Positions 24,266-32,663 of a stretch of 64,000 nucleotides of DNA are shown here, piece after piece. The DNA is taken from positions 1 to 64,000 of the forward strand of contig CAJOHG010000011.1 of assembly GCA_905234395.1 (NCBI GenBank), written 5' to 3'. The notes under the pieces are model-generated. The model saw nothing but the letters and a program-made list of their open reading frames with translations. It did no database searches and was not told where the DNA came from. The stretch comes from an uncultured Selenomonadaceae bacterium (GTDB taxonomy: Bacteria; Bacillota; Negativicutes; Selenomonadales; Selenomonadaceae). Both the position numbers and the translations under genes were made by a program. The first letter of the stretch is position 1; each line of letters starts with the position of its first letter.

Positions 24266-24292
24266 GATTAAAATTTTTGAGGAGGAGATTTT

Positions 24293-25555
24293 ATGGCGAC
24301 GATTAACAATTTCAATTCTAACACGCTGTTGAGCGGCACGAGCGGCGAAGACAAAATTTACAACTACGCCTCAAGTGTCACCGTCAACGCTGACAATGGC
24401 AACGACACCATTAGAAACTATTACGAGGGTCATTACGTTTCAATTAATGGCGGTAACGGCGACGATGACATTTTTTCACACGACGCTTCCAACATTACGA
24501 TAAGTGGCGGCTCCGGTAACGATTCTATTCGCAATCGAGCCGGCAACGCAATAATTATCGGCGGCAAGGGTAATGATTTAATTTCTCTCGACAGCGATGC
24601 CAAAAATAATGTTATCAAATATGGCTCCGGCGACGGCAACGATTCAATCGTTGGTTTTAACTCGGCTTCGACGCTGAGCATTGCGGGTAGTTCTTACTCG
24701 ACAAAAAAGAGCAACGGCAATGTCATCGTTACGGTCGGCACGGGCAAGATAACTTTGGAAGGCGCGGCGAGTCTTTCCAAAGTCAATATAAAGAAAACCA
24801 CCGGCTCTTCGACAACAAAGACAATCACCGACTCGACAAAATCTCCTGTAACTGTCGGTTCCGCCGTCAAAACGATTGATGCTTCTTCGCGCACAAAGGC
24901 TGTTAAAATTACGGGCAACGCTCTCGCCAATACAATCACGGGCGGTTCTAACAAAGACACATTGTCGGGCGGCGAAGGCAATGACAAACTCATCGGCGGT
25001 GCAGGAAACGATTCACTCAGCGGCGGTGACGGCAAGGACACATTATCGGGCGGTGCAGGCAATGATAAACTTCTCGGCGGTGCAGGAAACGATTCACTAA
25101 GCGGCGGTGACGGCAAGGATACGTTATCGGGCGGTGCAGGCAATGACAAACTTCTCGGCGGTGCAGGAAACGATTCAATCAGCGGCGGTGACGGCAAGGA
25201 CACATTATCGGGCGGTGCAGGCAATGATAAGCTCCTCGGCGGTGCAGGTAATGATTCACTAAGCGGCGGTAAGGGCAATGATTCGCTTTGGGGCAATGCA
25301 GGAGCTGACACCTTCTACTATGCTAAAGGCGACGGCAAAGACGTTATTTATGGCTTCGCGAACAACGACAAGTTGACGCTCGACGATATAACCTTCAAGA
25401 CAAGCATGGCGTCTTACAACAAGTCGAAGGGCGAAATTTATTTCAAAGTCGGCTCCACTGCCAAAGCCATTACCTTGAGCGATTTCACTGCGTCGACTTT
25501 CAACATCAACGGCACCAATTACAAAATCAGCGGCTCTAAGCTCGTCAAGAAATAA
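24293..25555 (+). CDS. RTX-type calcium-binding secreted protein
   Basis: 420 residues. The N-terminal part has degenerate Asn/Gly/Asp-rich repeats (SGSGNDSIRNR, GGKGNDLIS). A middle Ser/Thr-rich stretch and then a regular block of GGxGND(x)L nonapeptides follow at about residues 220-335. The C-terminus (YGFANNDKLTLDDI...NYKISGSKLVKK) looks like an RTX tail. Such repeats form calcium-bound beta-rolls, usually in proteins exported by type I secretion. No export genes are in the window and there is no Sec signal. No enzymatic domain is visible, so a surface or adhesive role is a guess. Confidence 0.88.
   Translation: MATINNFNSNTLLSGTSGEDKIYNYASSVTVNADNGNDTIRNYYEGHYVSINGGNGDDDIFSHDASNITISGGSGNDSIRNRAGNAIIIGGKGNDLISLDSDAKNNVIKYGSGDGNDSIVGFNSASTLSIAGSSYSTKKSNGNVIVTVGTGKITLEGAASLSKVNIKKTTGSSTTKTITDSTKSPVTVGSAVKTIDASSRTKAVKITGNALANTITGGSNKDTLSGGEGNDKLIGGAGNDSLSGGDGKDTLSGGAGNDKLLGGAGNDSLSGGDGKDTLSGGAGNDKLLGGAGNDSISGGDGKDTLSGGAGNDKLLGGAGNDSLSGGKGNDSLWGNAGADTFYYAKGDGKDVIYGFANNDKLTLDDITFKTSMASYNKSKGEIYFKVGSTAKAITLSDFTASTFNINGTNYKISGSKLVKK
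24955..25290 (+). repeat. Tandem nonapeptide-coding repeat block
   Basis: Roughly 54-bp super-units (GGTGCAGGCAATGA-type strings) recur in near identity, each encoding GGAGND and GGDGKD motifs. The high DNA identity between units implies recent expansion or gene conversion. Confidence 0.9.
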
Positions 25556-25573
25556 ATTCATCGCGACAATCTT

Positions 25574-25602
25574 ATCCCGTCAAATGCGGCGGGATTTTTT
25601 TT
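25574..25602 (+). terminator. Rho-independent terminator of the RTX gene
   Basis: ATCCCG pairs with CGGGAT across a 10-base loop, followed by eight T. Confidence 0.8.
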
Positions 25603-25639
25603 GAGATCGAAAATTTTTTATGCGCATTCGTGCGCAAAC

Positions 25640-25676
25640 AAAAACACCTTCAGCAGAAAAGCCGGAGGCGTTTTTA
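25640..25676 (-). terminator. Terminator of the small secreted protein gene
   Basis: The stem GCCTCCGGC/GCTGAAGGT is extended by flanking A and T runs and is preceded by an A run on the opposite side, so it may act in both directions. Confidence 0.7.
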
Positions 25677-25687
25677 ATCGCAGTCAA

Positions 25688-26032
25688 TCAGCGGAAGACG
25701 AAATTATTTTGTACAAAGCGCGTCAGATTGTAAACGACGGGCGTTTTATATTTGTCGACTTCGCCGAAAAAACCTTGCGAGCTTTTAACGTAGAACGCAC
25801 CGTCAAGCCAAAAAGTGTAGCCGATATAAACACAATCGTCGTATTTGGCGGCTTTGACTGTGCAACGGAAATTGTAGCCGTCCGTGCCGACGAGCGTCTC
25901 CGTCATCAAGTAGGCGTTGTAACCGTCCTCGTAAGTGCCGACGTATTGATCATAAGCGGCGGCGCGATTCGGATTCAGCGCAAAAATCGTGACCAGACAC
26001 ATCAGCGCAAAAAAAATTTTTCGCATCTTCAA
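25688..26032 (-). CDS. Small secreted protein of unknown function
   Basis: 114 residues. A Sec signal peptide (MKMRKIFFALMCLVTIFALN...AAA) is followed by a Tyr-rich mature domain of about 88 residues (YDQYVGTYEDGYNAYLM, YIGYTFWLDGAFYVKSS). No known family is recognised. It has its own terminator, and the remnant of cysE lies just upstream. The composition suggests a small beta-rich periplasmic or surface protein. Confidence 0.65.
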   Translation of the reverse strand: MKMRKIFFALMCLVTIFALNPNRAAAYDQYVGTYEDGYNAYLMTETLVGTDGYNFRCTVKAAKYDDCVYIGYTFWLDGAFYVKSSQGFFGEVDKYKTPVVYNLTRFVQNNFVFR

Positions 26033-26049
26033 TCACTCCAATTCCTTGT

Positions 26050-26106
26050 CGATTATCGACGTGCGCAAAGCCTCTGCAGAAATTTCAGTGCGGGCGGCGG
26101 CAAGTT
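26050..26106 (-). pseudogene. Diverged duplicate of the cysE 3' region
   Basis: Encodes [17 protein letters not shown] in the minus orientation, matching the C-terminal part of CysE (26188-26244) at an offset of 138 bp (46 codons). It lies after the cysE stop and has no start of its own. Confidence 0.85.
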
Positions 26107-26134
26107 CAACACAAGAAAATTTATCGGCGAGAAT

Positions 26135-26986
26135 TTACTTCTTGTCAAGGTCAACGCGATTGGATGCCTTGTCGCTAAGAGAAATTTCGATTGACGACGT
26201 GCGCAAAGCCTCCGCAGAAATTTCGGCACGAGCGGCGGCAAGTTCCGTTTCCAATTCACTGACACGAGTTTCAAGCCGTTGAATCTGTCTCAACGCAACT
26301 TCAATCATTTCGCGTTCAGGGTCGGGCAAAATGTTATGATTCAAGTCAACGTCAATCTCCTCAAAAAGTTCTGCGCGAAGGTTGGGATTGTTTATGTCGT
26401 AACCGCGCTCTTGACAAAGTTCATTGACGGCTTGACGATACTCTTCCTCATTGTGAACGCGTTTGCCGTGCAGGACGACGACACGTCCGGGAATGCCTAC
26501 AACAGTTGCGTGCGGAGGGACTTCTTTCAGCACGACGGAGCCTGCGCCGATTTTTGCATGGTCACCGACTTTGAACGAGCCGAGAACTTTTGCGCCGGTC
26601 GCCACGACGACATTGTTGCCGATTGTCGGATGACGTTTTCCTTTTTCCTTGCCGGTGCCGCCGAGTGTCACGCCTTGATAAAGTGTCACGTTCTTGCCGA
26701 GTTCAGCCGTTTCGCCGATAACAATTCCCGTGCCGTGGTCAATGAAAAGTCCGTCGCCGATTGTCGCGCCGGGATGAATCTCAATTCCCGTCAAGAATCT
26801 GCAAAAGTTGGAGACGAGCCGCGCAGAGACAATCCAGCCGTGTTTGAACAGGGCGTGCGAAATTCTGTGTAACCAAATGGCGTGAAGTCCCGAATAGCAC
26901 AGGACAACCTCAAGGACGCTTTTTGCCGCAGGATCGCGCTCAAAGATGACGCGAATATCTTTCTTGATGCGCGAAAAAAATTTCAT
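26135..26986 (-). CDS. cysE: Serine O-acetyltransferase
   Basis: Acetylates serine with acetyl-CoA in the first step of cysteine synthesis. Left-handed beta-helix repeats are seen around [34 protein letters not shown] and [19 protein letters not shown], with the catalytic DHG present. Start at ATG 26986 (GGAGG 7 bases upstream). The 283 residues exceed the usual 220-250. The last 60 or so form an extra acidic, coiled-coil-like tail ([26 protein letters not shown]). A partial copy of this tail lies just downstream. Confidence 0.93.
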   Translation of the reverse strand: MKFFSRIKKDIRVIFERDPAAKSVLEVVLCYSGLHAIWLHRISHALFKHGWIVSARLVSNFCRFLTGIEIHPGATIGDGLFIDHGTGIVIGETAELGKNVTLYQGVTLGGTGKEKGKRHPTIGNNVVVATGAKVLGSFKVGDHAKIGAGSVVLKEVPPHATVVGIPGRVVVLHGKRVHNEEEYRQAVNELCQERGYDINNPNLRAELFEEIDVDLNHNILPDPEREMIEVALRQIQRLETRVSELETELAAARAEISAEALRTSSIEISLSDKASNRVDLDKK

Positions 26987-27174
26987 GGACAATCCTCCAA
27001 CGATAAGATTACGTTAAGTGCGGTGATTAAAACATGTTGGTAAAGTCACGTTAAAGCGAGCTGAGAGCCGGCGCACAGGGATTTTCAGCAAAGAAAAAGC
27101 AGATACTATAAAAATTAAAAGAAATTACAAGCCGAATTAAACGCACGAATCAATTTTATAATGATTGGAGGCGT

Positions 27175-28530
27175 TCAATCTTTCAAATCGGTCTCGTAAA
27201 TTTCCTTGAGCAATTTGTCTTGTTTCTCTTTGCTGCGCCGCTCAAATGAACGTTTCGCGAAAATGTTGGGCATTGATGCGCCAATCGCTATCGCTAGAAT
27301 TATCAGTCCTGCGTCGACGCCCGATTGAATCGCCAATAAAAGTTCGTCAAGCGAGAGTCGGCGAATGTTGATTATCGCGAAGAGCAATCGATAAATCAGC
27401 ACGCCGGGCACCAGCGGAATAACTGCGGGCACGACCAAGACTAATGACGGCGTGTGCAACCAGTGAATCGCGCGGGCAGCAATGACGCTGACCAAGGTCG
27501 CTCCGGCTAATGTTCCGACTTCCGAGCCGAATCCGAGTTCAAAGACGAAAAAATTTCTCGTGCAAACGCAAATCGCTCCGCCAATCGCCGCCGCATAGAG
27601 CAAACGCCTGGGCACATTGAACAGAATCGAAAAACTTGCCGCACCAATCGCCGCCGCCGTCGCAAACAACGCATAATCGCTTTCGGGACGCATCGCCAAG
27701 TTCGTGAACGAGTCGAAGTCCGCCATGCCAATCGCGAAGACAATTCCGAACGTCATTGCGCCGATAATAATTCCCGTGTGCATGATTCGCGCCGCGCCGC
27801 TGATTATGTAGGTGTTGAGCATGTCGCTGAAGCCGTTAATCATCGGAATGCCGGGCACGAGAAATAATGATGCGGCTATCAGCGGATGCCAAGGCGTTGC
27901 TGTCGGCAAAAGGTGCGTGAGATATGCGACGATTGTTGCCGTGAATGCCGCGAATGTCATCGAGACGTAAGGATTTATTCCGAAACGTTCAGCGCATTGA
28001 ATTTGGACGACCTTGCCGATAAACGCCGCAATCGTCGTGTAAATCGCCGCATTGACATCGCAACCGAACAACGTGCAAAAAGCTCCGCAACCCGTGCCCG
28101 CCGATAAAATTGTCAGCCAATGCGGATAACTGCGCGGCGAAGTGGCAATGGCATTAAGTTCGCCCTTGAATTCGTCCAACGTGTAATGATCTTGCAATGC
28201 TCGCCACGTCAAACGGCTAATCGCGGAAATGATTCGCATGTTGACGGCGTGCTTGACACATTTTCTAAACGACGTGTGCGAATGGTGTTCGTCGCTGATG
28301 TTTAGCATTAACGTCGTGTACATGATGTGCAGGTGAAATTTGTCGGCGGAAATGCCCATGTAAGCCGCAACGCGTTTCATGTCGCGAACGATTTGACTTG
28401 TGTCGGCACCGTTCTCCATGAGCAGCTGTCCGACCGTCAAGAGCAGTTCGGCTTTCTGTCCGATCTGCGCAAATGCCTCGCGCAACATCTCCCGCTGCTC
28501 CTCGTAATAAGTTTTGAAGTCGTTGTCCAT
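27175..28530 (-). CDS. Threonine/serine exporter, fused ThrE type
   Basis: 451-residue inner-membrane protein. The N-terminal cytosolic part (GQLLMENGADTSQIVRDMKR, LHIMYTTLML) is the DUF1212 signature of ThrE. About ten hydrophobic helices follow, and the second half corresponds to the ThrE_2 domain. The SFLVPGIPM-like stretch ASLFLVPGIPMINGFSDM and the related VPAVIPLVPGVLIYR mark the two halves. Here both domains are in one polypeptide. It likely exports threonine or serine. The gene follows metK after a hairpin that contains a TATAAT. Confidence 0.87.
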   Translation of the reverse strand: MDNDFKTYYEEQREMLREAFAQIGQKAELLLTVGQLLMENGADTSQIVRDMKRVAAYMGISADKFHLHIMYTTLMLNISDEHHSHTSFRKCVKHAVNMRIISAISRLTWRALQDHYTLDEFKGELNAIATSPRSYPHWLTILSAGTGCGAFCTLFGCDVNAAIYTTIAAFIGKVVQIQCAERFGINPYVSMTFAAFTATIVAYLTHLLPTATPWHPLIAASLFLVPGIPMINGFSDMLNTYIISGAARIMHTGIIIGAMTFGIVFAIGMADFDSFTNLAMRPESDYALFATAAAIGAASFSILFNVPRRLLYAAAIGGAICVCTRNFFVFELGFGSEVGTLAGATLVSVIAARAIHWLHTPSLVLVVPAVIPLVPGVLIYRLLFAIINIRRLSLDELLLAIQSGVDAGLIILAIAIGASMPNIFAKRSFERRSKEKQDKLLKEIYETDLKD

Positions 28531-28548
28531 AATTTGTTCCTCGCGCTG

Positions 28549-28593
28549 AAAAAAAATTCCCTCTCGCGCCGATTATAGCACACGAGAGAGAAT
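28549..28593 (-). terminator. Terminator after metK (also contains a -10)
   Basis: Minus strand ATTCTCTCTCG pairs with CGAGAGGGAAT, followed by eight T. The loop contains TGCTATAAT, a likely extended -10 for the exporter gene downstream. Confidence 0.8.
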
Positions 28594-28619
28594 TTAAACA
28601 ACGAAATAATCTTGTCGAT

Positions 28620-29807
28620 TCAAATGCCGGCAGATTTGCGCAAGGCGTCGACTTTGTCAAGGCGTTCCCAGGGAAATTCAACGTCCGTCCTGCCGAAGTG
28701 ACCGTAAGCCGAAGTCGGACGATAAATCGGGCGTCTAAGGTCGAGCATCTTGATTATTCCGGCGGGTCGCAAGTCGAAATTCTCCTTAACGATTTTTTCG
28801 ATAAGCTCCTCGTCAATTTTTGCCGTGCCGTGACTGTCAACGCGAACACTGACAGGATAAGCCACGCCGATTGCGTAGGCGAGCTGAATTTCGCATTCAT
28901 CAGCCAAACCTGCCGCGACGATATTTTTCGCGACGTAACGAGCCGCATAGGACGCCGAACGGTCAACTTTCGTTGGATCTTTGCCGCTGAAAGCTCCGCC
29001 GCCGTGACGTGCCCAGCCGCCGTAAGTGTCGACGATGATTTTTCTGCCGGTCAAGCCGCTGTCGCCTTGCGGGCCGCCGATAACGAATTTGCCCGTGGGA
29101 TTGACGAAAAATTTTGTCTCCGCCGTCAACAGTTCAGCGGGAATAACGGACTTGATGACGTGCTCAATCATATCGCGTTTGATTTGCTCAAGCGAAACGT
29201 CGGGATTGTGTTGCGTGGAAATGACGACGGTATCGACTGCAACGGGCTTGCGACCTTCATAAGCGACGGTGACTTGAGTTTTGCCGTCGGGACGCAGATA
29301 ATCAACTTCGTGCGTGACTTTGCGGACTTCGGCAAGACGACGCGCTAACTTATGCGACAGAGAAATTGGCAACGGCATAAATTCGGGAGTCTCGTTTGTC
29401 GCGTAGCCAAACATCATTCCCTGGTCTCCTGCGCCAATCGCATCTTCAATCGCCATATCGCCTTCACGAGCCTCAATCGATTTGTTGACGCCTTGAGCAA
29501 TGTCGGGCGACTGTTCATCAAGCGAAACAAGCACTCCGACGGTGTCCGCGTCAAAGCCGTAAGCCGAATTCGTATAACCGATTTCTCGAATCGCGCCGCG
29601 AATTATTTTGGGAATGTCAACGTAACAAGTCGTGGAAATTTCTCCGACGACGTGAACTTGCCCGGTCGTCACGAGCGTTTCACAGGCGACGCGCCCGACG
29701 GGATCTTGTTCTATAATCGCGTCCAATATGCTGTCGGAAATTCTGTCCGCAACTTTGTCGGGATGACCTTCGGTCACGGATTCGGAAGTGAATAAAATTC
29801 TGCGCAT
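28620..29807 (-). CDS. metK: S-adenosylmethionine synthetase
   Basis: Makes SAM from methionine and ATP. The 395 residues have the family length. Signature motifs are present: [13 protein letters not shown] at the N-terminus, [12 protein letters not shown], and [16 protein letters not shown]. All three domains appear intact. The start ATG is followed by RRILFTSES. Only 75 bp separate it from the upstream stop, too short for a SAM riboswitch, but a promoter fits there. Confidence 0.97.
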   Translation of the reverse strand: MRRILFTSESVTEGHPDKVADRISDSILDAIIEQDPVGRVACETLVTTGQVHVVGEISTTCYVDIPKIIRGAIREIGYTNSAYGFDADTVGVLVSLDEQSPDIAQGVNKSIEAREGDMAIEDAIGAGDQGMMFGYATNETPEFMPLPISLSHKLARRLAEVRKVTHEVDYLRPDGKTQVTVAYEGRKPVAVDTVVISTQHNPDVSLEQIKRDMIEHVIKSVIPAELLTAETKFFVNPTGKFVIGGPQGDSGLTGRKIIVDTYGGWARHGGGAFSGKDPTKVDRSASYAARYVAKNIVAAGLADECEIQLAYAIGVAYPVSVRVDSHGTAKIDEELIEKIVKENFDLRPAGIIKMLDLRRPIYRPTSAYGHFGRTDVEFPWERLDKVDALRKSAGI

Positions 29808-29845
29808 TCTTATGCCTCACTTTCTTGTATTGCTGATATACGGGC

Positions 29846-29874
29846 AAGCTACCACAAATGCTTTGCACTGTCAA
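29846..29874 (-). promoter_or_regulatory. metK promoter
   Basis: Minus strand TTGACA (29869-29874), 17-bp spacer, TAGCTT with an extended TGG (29846-29851). Confidence 0.6.
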
Positions 29875-29882
29875 GAAACGGT

Positions 29883-30596
29883 CTAACGTTCACAAGCAAT
29901 GAAACTTTTCAACTTGTCGACGCTCGTGTTGAGAATCAGAGACTCGTTGAAATTTATCTCGCGCAAAAATTCTTCCGCCAATGTGAATTCGCCGACAGCC
30001 GACGGATCGTGCGCATCGGAGCTGACGATTATCGGCACGGAAAATTTTTCACACAACGCAAGCATCGTCCGATAATTTTCGTAACAATTCAGCCGCACAT
30101 GTTTCTTGACGAGAGAGCTGTTGTTGAGCTCAAGGGCGACGTGAAAATTTTTCGCGCCTTCGACGAGCCGAGCATAATTCAGCGGCGTGTGATCGTCATC
30201 GGGATGCGACACGAAGAAAATTTTTTCATTGCTCATGCACGAAAGGAGATTGTCCGTATTTTTCTCGCGCCCGACGTTTTCATAACATTGAATGTGAATG
30301 CCCGCAATGCCGAAGTCCAATTTGTCGATAAGCTCTTGGTCAAGGTCAAGCGTGCCGTCGTTTAGAACGTCAATTTCGCAACCGTGAAGAATTTCGACGC
30401 CGTAAAGCGTTCGCGGAATGACAAACAAGTTTCGGAAATAGAACGGGTCAATCGCGCCGGGAATTTTCGGACCGTGTTCAGCGAAGCCCAAAAGTTTCAA
30501 GCCGCGTTCACAAGCCGCCTGCGCCATTTCGCGAATCGTGCCGTAAGCGTGTCCGCTGGCTATCGTGTGCGTGTGAATGTCAAGAATCAAATTCAT
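29883..30596 (-). CDS. PHP-domain phosphatase, YcdX-like
   Basis: 237 residues of the polymerase-and-histidinol-phosphatase (PHP) superfamily. Metal-binding motifs are LDIHTHTIASGHAYGT (N-terminus), GFAEHGPKI, GCEIDVLNDG, FVSHPDDDH and VSSDAHDPS. YcdX-type enzymes bind three metals and hydrolyse phosphate esters; the substrate is not known. Start at ATG 30596. The open frame runs to 30929, but that extension has no conserved sequence and overlaps the region of the cheV promoter on the other strand. Confidence 0.88.
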   Translation of the reverse strand: MNLILDIHTHTIASGHAYGTIREMAQAACERGLKLLGFAEHGPKIPGAIDPFYFRNLFVIPRTLYGVEILHGCEIDVLNDGTLDLDQELIDKLDFGIAGIHIQCYENVGREKNTDNLLSCMSNEKIFFVSHPDDDHTPLNYARLVEGAKNFHVALELNNSSLVKKHVRLNCYENYRTMLALCEKFSVPIIVSSDAHDPSAVGEFTLAEEFLREINFNESLILNTSVDKLKSFIACER

Positions 30597-30740
30597 TTCG
30601 TCACGTCCTTTGCAATGTTTTGACGTGATTTTATCAACTGCCTTCGACGCGTTCAAGCTCACGAAAAATTTTGTCACGTGAAGGATTAAAAATTTTAACG
30701 GCGAAATTTTATCGAACAAAACATTTCGGAGGCGAATTTG

Positions 30741-31700
30741 ATGGCAAAAGATAAAGTACGCAAAGGAACGGCAACTCTCGGCGATTCCAAAGGCATTTTG
30801 CTTGAGAGCGGCACGAACGAATTTGAGATAGTCGAGTTCAGCATTGGCGGCGTCAATTACGGCATAAACGTTGCAAAAGTTCGCGAGGTCATCCAACGCA
30901 TTCCCGTCACTGCAATGCCGCAAGCTCATCCTTACGTTGACGGTCTGTTCACTCTGCGCGGCAAGGCAATTCCGCTGGTCAATCTTCCTCGCTGTCTTAA
31001 CGTCACCAACGGCGAAGATTCAAAGAACATCATCGTCACGGAAATTAACAACTTCGACATCGGTTTCCTCGTGGAAAATGTTTCGCGCATTCACCGCATT
31101 TCGTGGAAAGATATGGAGCCGTCGCCCGAAGTCGGCGATCAAAGTCGCGTCGTCGGAATAATCAAGATGCCCGACAGAATTGTCCTGCTGTTGGATTTTG
31201 AAACGATTATCGCGGAGATTAATCCCGAAATTAACGCCAAACTCACCACCGTTGCCGACGCCGACTCAGACGTTCGCGCAATGCGTGCCGAATTTCATGT
31301 TGTCGTTGCGGAAGATTCGCCGATGTTGCGCGATTTGCTCGTGTCCACGTTGCATGATTCGGGCTATCGTTTCGTTCGCGATTTCGGCAACGGTCAAGAC
31401 GCGTGGGAATATCTGCAAGGTCTCGCCAAAAAGGAAGGTGCCATTTCCGAACACGTCGGCATAATCGTTTCCGATGTCGAAATGCCCAAAATGGACGGTC
31501 ACAGATTCCTTAAACTCGTTCGTGCCAGCGACAAGCTCCGCGACGTGCCGTTTGTTCTGTTCTCGTCGCTCATCAATGAAGAAATGCGCTTGAAAGGCGA
31601 AGAACTCGGCGCGAGTGCTCAAATTTCCAAGCCGGAAATCGGACAGCTCATCGACCTGCTTGACAAATTCATCTTCGGCAAAAAGCAAGTCAACATTTGA
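30741..31700 (+). CDS. cheV: CheV chemotaxis coupling protein (CheW-REC)
   Basis: Couples chemoreceptors to the CheA kinase and can be phosphorylated. The first half is a CheW domain (EFEIVEFSIGGVNYGINVAKV; VDGLFTLRGKAIPLVNLP). The second half is a receiver domain with the acidic pocket VVAEDSPMLRDLL, the phospho-acceptor Asp in VSDVEMPKMDGH and the switch Lys in ISKPE. The 319 residues are normal. Start at ATG 30741 (TTG 30738 adjoins) with GGAGGCG upstream. No other motility gene is in the window. Confidence 0.93.
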   Translation: MAKDKVRKGTATLGDSKGILLESGTNEFEIVEFSIGGVNYGINVAKVREVIQRIPVTAMPQAHPYVDGLFTLRGKAIPLVNLPRCLNVTNGEDSKNIIVTEINNFDIGFLVENVSRIHRISWKDMEPSPEVGDQSRVVGIIKMPDRIVLLLDFETIIAEINPEINAKLTTVADADSDVRAMRAEFHVVVAEDSPMLRDLLVSTLHDSGYRFVRDFGNGQDAWEYLQGLAKKEGAISEHVGIIVSDVEMPKMDGHRFLKLVRASDKLRDVPFVLFSSLINEEMRLKGEELGASAQISKPEIGQLIDLLDKFIFGKKQVNI

Positions 31701-31711
31701 ATCGACAATCA

Positions 31712-31758
31712 AAAAGTGGTCTAGGGTCAGAGAAATTTTCTGATCCTTGACCACTTTT
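31712..31758. terminator. Bidirectional terminator between cheV and thiD
   Basis: AAAAGTGGTC(T)AGGGTCAG pairs with the complementary CTGATCCTTGACCACTTTT arm around AGAAATTTT. A and T runs on both sides suit both convergent genes. Confidence 0.75.
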
Positions 31759-31771
31759 AAATTTGCGTCGT

Positions 31772-31847
31772 TCAAAGCGACTGCCGGGCTTGAAAATTTA
31801 ACGTGACTTTCAAAGCGACTGCCGGGCTTGAAAATTTAACGTGACGT
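31772..31847. repeat. Two tandem 38-bp repeats after thiD
   Basis: Units 31772-31809 and 31810-31847 are almost identical (TCAAAGCGACTGCCGGGCTT start) and directly abut the thiD stop codon. The thiD end itself shows weak similarity to the unit. No spacers and only two copies, so it is not a CRISPR. Confidence 0.9.
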
Positions 31848-32651
31848 TCAATCGTTGAAGTCACTGCCGCGCAGATTGAAACCGTGATCCAAAGGTCCGC
31901 TGCCATTGCCGAGATTAAGTCCGCTGCTCAATGCGCCTGTCAAATAATTTTTCGCGCGCCCGACGGAAATTTTCAAGTCGTGACCTTTGGCGAGATTGGC
32001 GGCAATCGCTGAACTCAACGTGCAACCGGTGCCGTGAGTGTTCGTCGTGTCAATGCGTCGTCCGTGAAACCATGTGCCCGCGCCGTCGAAAAGATAATCG
32101 TTGGCGTCGTTGTGACCGTGACCGCCTTTGGCAAGAACTGCGCAACCGTGAGCGTCGAAAATTTTTTGCGCGGCAAGTTCCATTTCAAGCGGCGTTGAAA
32201 TTTTTTCACCGATTATAACTTCCAATTCGGGCAAATTCGGCGTGATGACCGTCGCGAGCGGAAAAAGTTTCGTCTGCAAAGTTTTTACGGCGTCCGCGTC
32301 GATTAATCGTGCTCCCGACGTTGCAACCATCACCGGGTCGACGACAATTTTTTTCGCGCCGTGAAATGTCAATCGTTCCGCAATGACTTCAATCAGTCGC
32401 GCCGAAGAGACCATGCCGATTTTAATTGCGTCGGGAAAAATATCTTCAAAAATCGCGTTGAGTTGGTCGCATAAAAATTCGGGCGTCGAATTCAGCACGG
32501 AACGAACTCCGCAAGTGTTTTGCGCCGTCAAAGCCGTTATCGCGCTCATGCCGTAAACATCGTTCGCCAAAAAAGTTTTCAAGTCAGCTTGAATGCCCGC
32601 ACCGCCCGATGAATCAGAGCCGGCGATTGTCAATGCGCAATGTATGTTCAA
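31848..32651 (-). CDS. thiD: Hydroxymethylpyrimidine/phosphomethylpyrimidine kinase
   Basis: Phosphorylates HMP and HMP-P in thiamine synthesis. Ribokinase-like fold: N-terminal ALTIAGSDSSGGAGIQADLKTF, VDPVMVATSGARL, ITPNLPELE, and the C-terminal NTHGTGCTLSSAIAA with the catalytic Asp position (GTGC anion hole). 267 residues. The start is TTG 32651 with GGAGGAAAA upstream. 12 bp after birA, so likely co-transcribed. No thiamine riboswitch is visible. Confidence 0.95.
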   Translation of the reverse strand: MNIHCALTIAGSDSSGGAGIQADLKTFLANDVYGMSAITALTAQNTCGVRSVLNSTPEFLCDQLNAIFEDIFPDAIKIGMVSSARLIEVIAERLTFHGAKKIVVDPVMVATSGARLIDADAVKTLQTKLFPLATVITPNLPELEVIIGEKISTPLEMELAAQKIFDAHGCAVLAKGGHGHNDANDYLFDGAGTWFHGRRIDTTNTHGTGCTLSSAIAANLAKGHDLKISVGRAKNYLTGALSSGLNLGNGSGPLDHGFNLRGSDFND

Positions 32652-32663
32652 AAAATTTTCCTC

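Noticed and set aside
24172-24292. Replication origin (AT-rich gap between divergent genes)
   Set aside because: No DnaA-box cluster or dnaA/dnaN neighbourhood; it is explained by two divergent promoters.
24694-25311. 205-codon minus-strand frame rich in SLPAPP repeats
   Set aside because: Exact shadow of the RTX repeat DNA, with no ribosome site or start support.
26987-27174. T-box leader before cysE
   Set aside because: No T-box core sequence or terminator/antiterminator pair could be recognised in the 188 bp.
29808-29882. SAM riboswitch before metK
   Set aside because: The gap is only 75 bp and contains a promoter; there is no room for the aptamer and no matching core motifs were seen.
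31772-31847. CRISPR-like direct repeats
   Set aside because: Only two adjacent copies with no spacers and no cas genes in the window.
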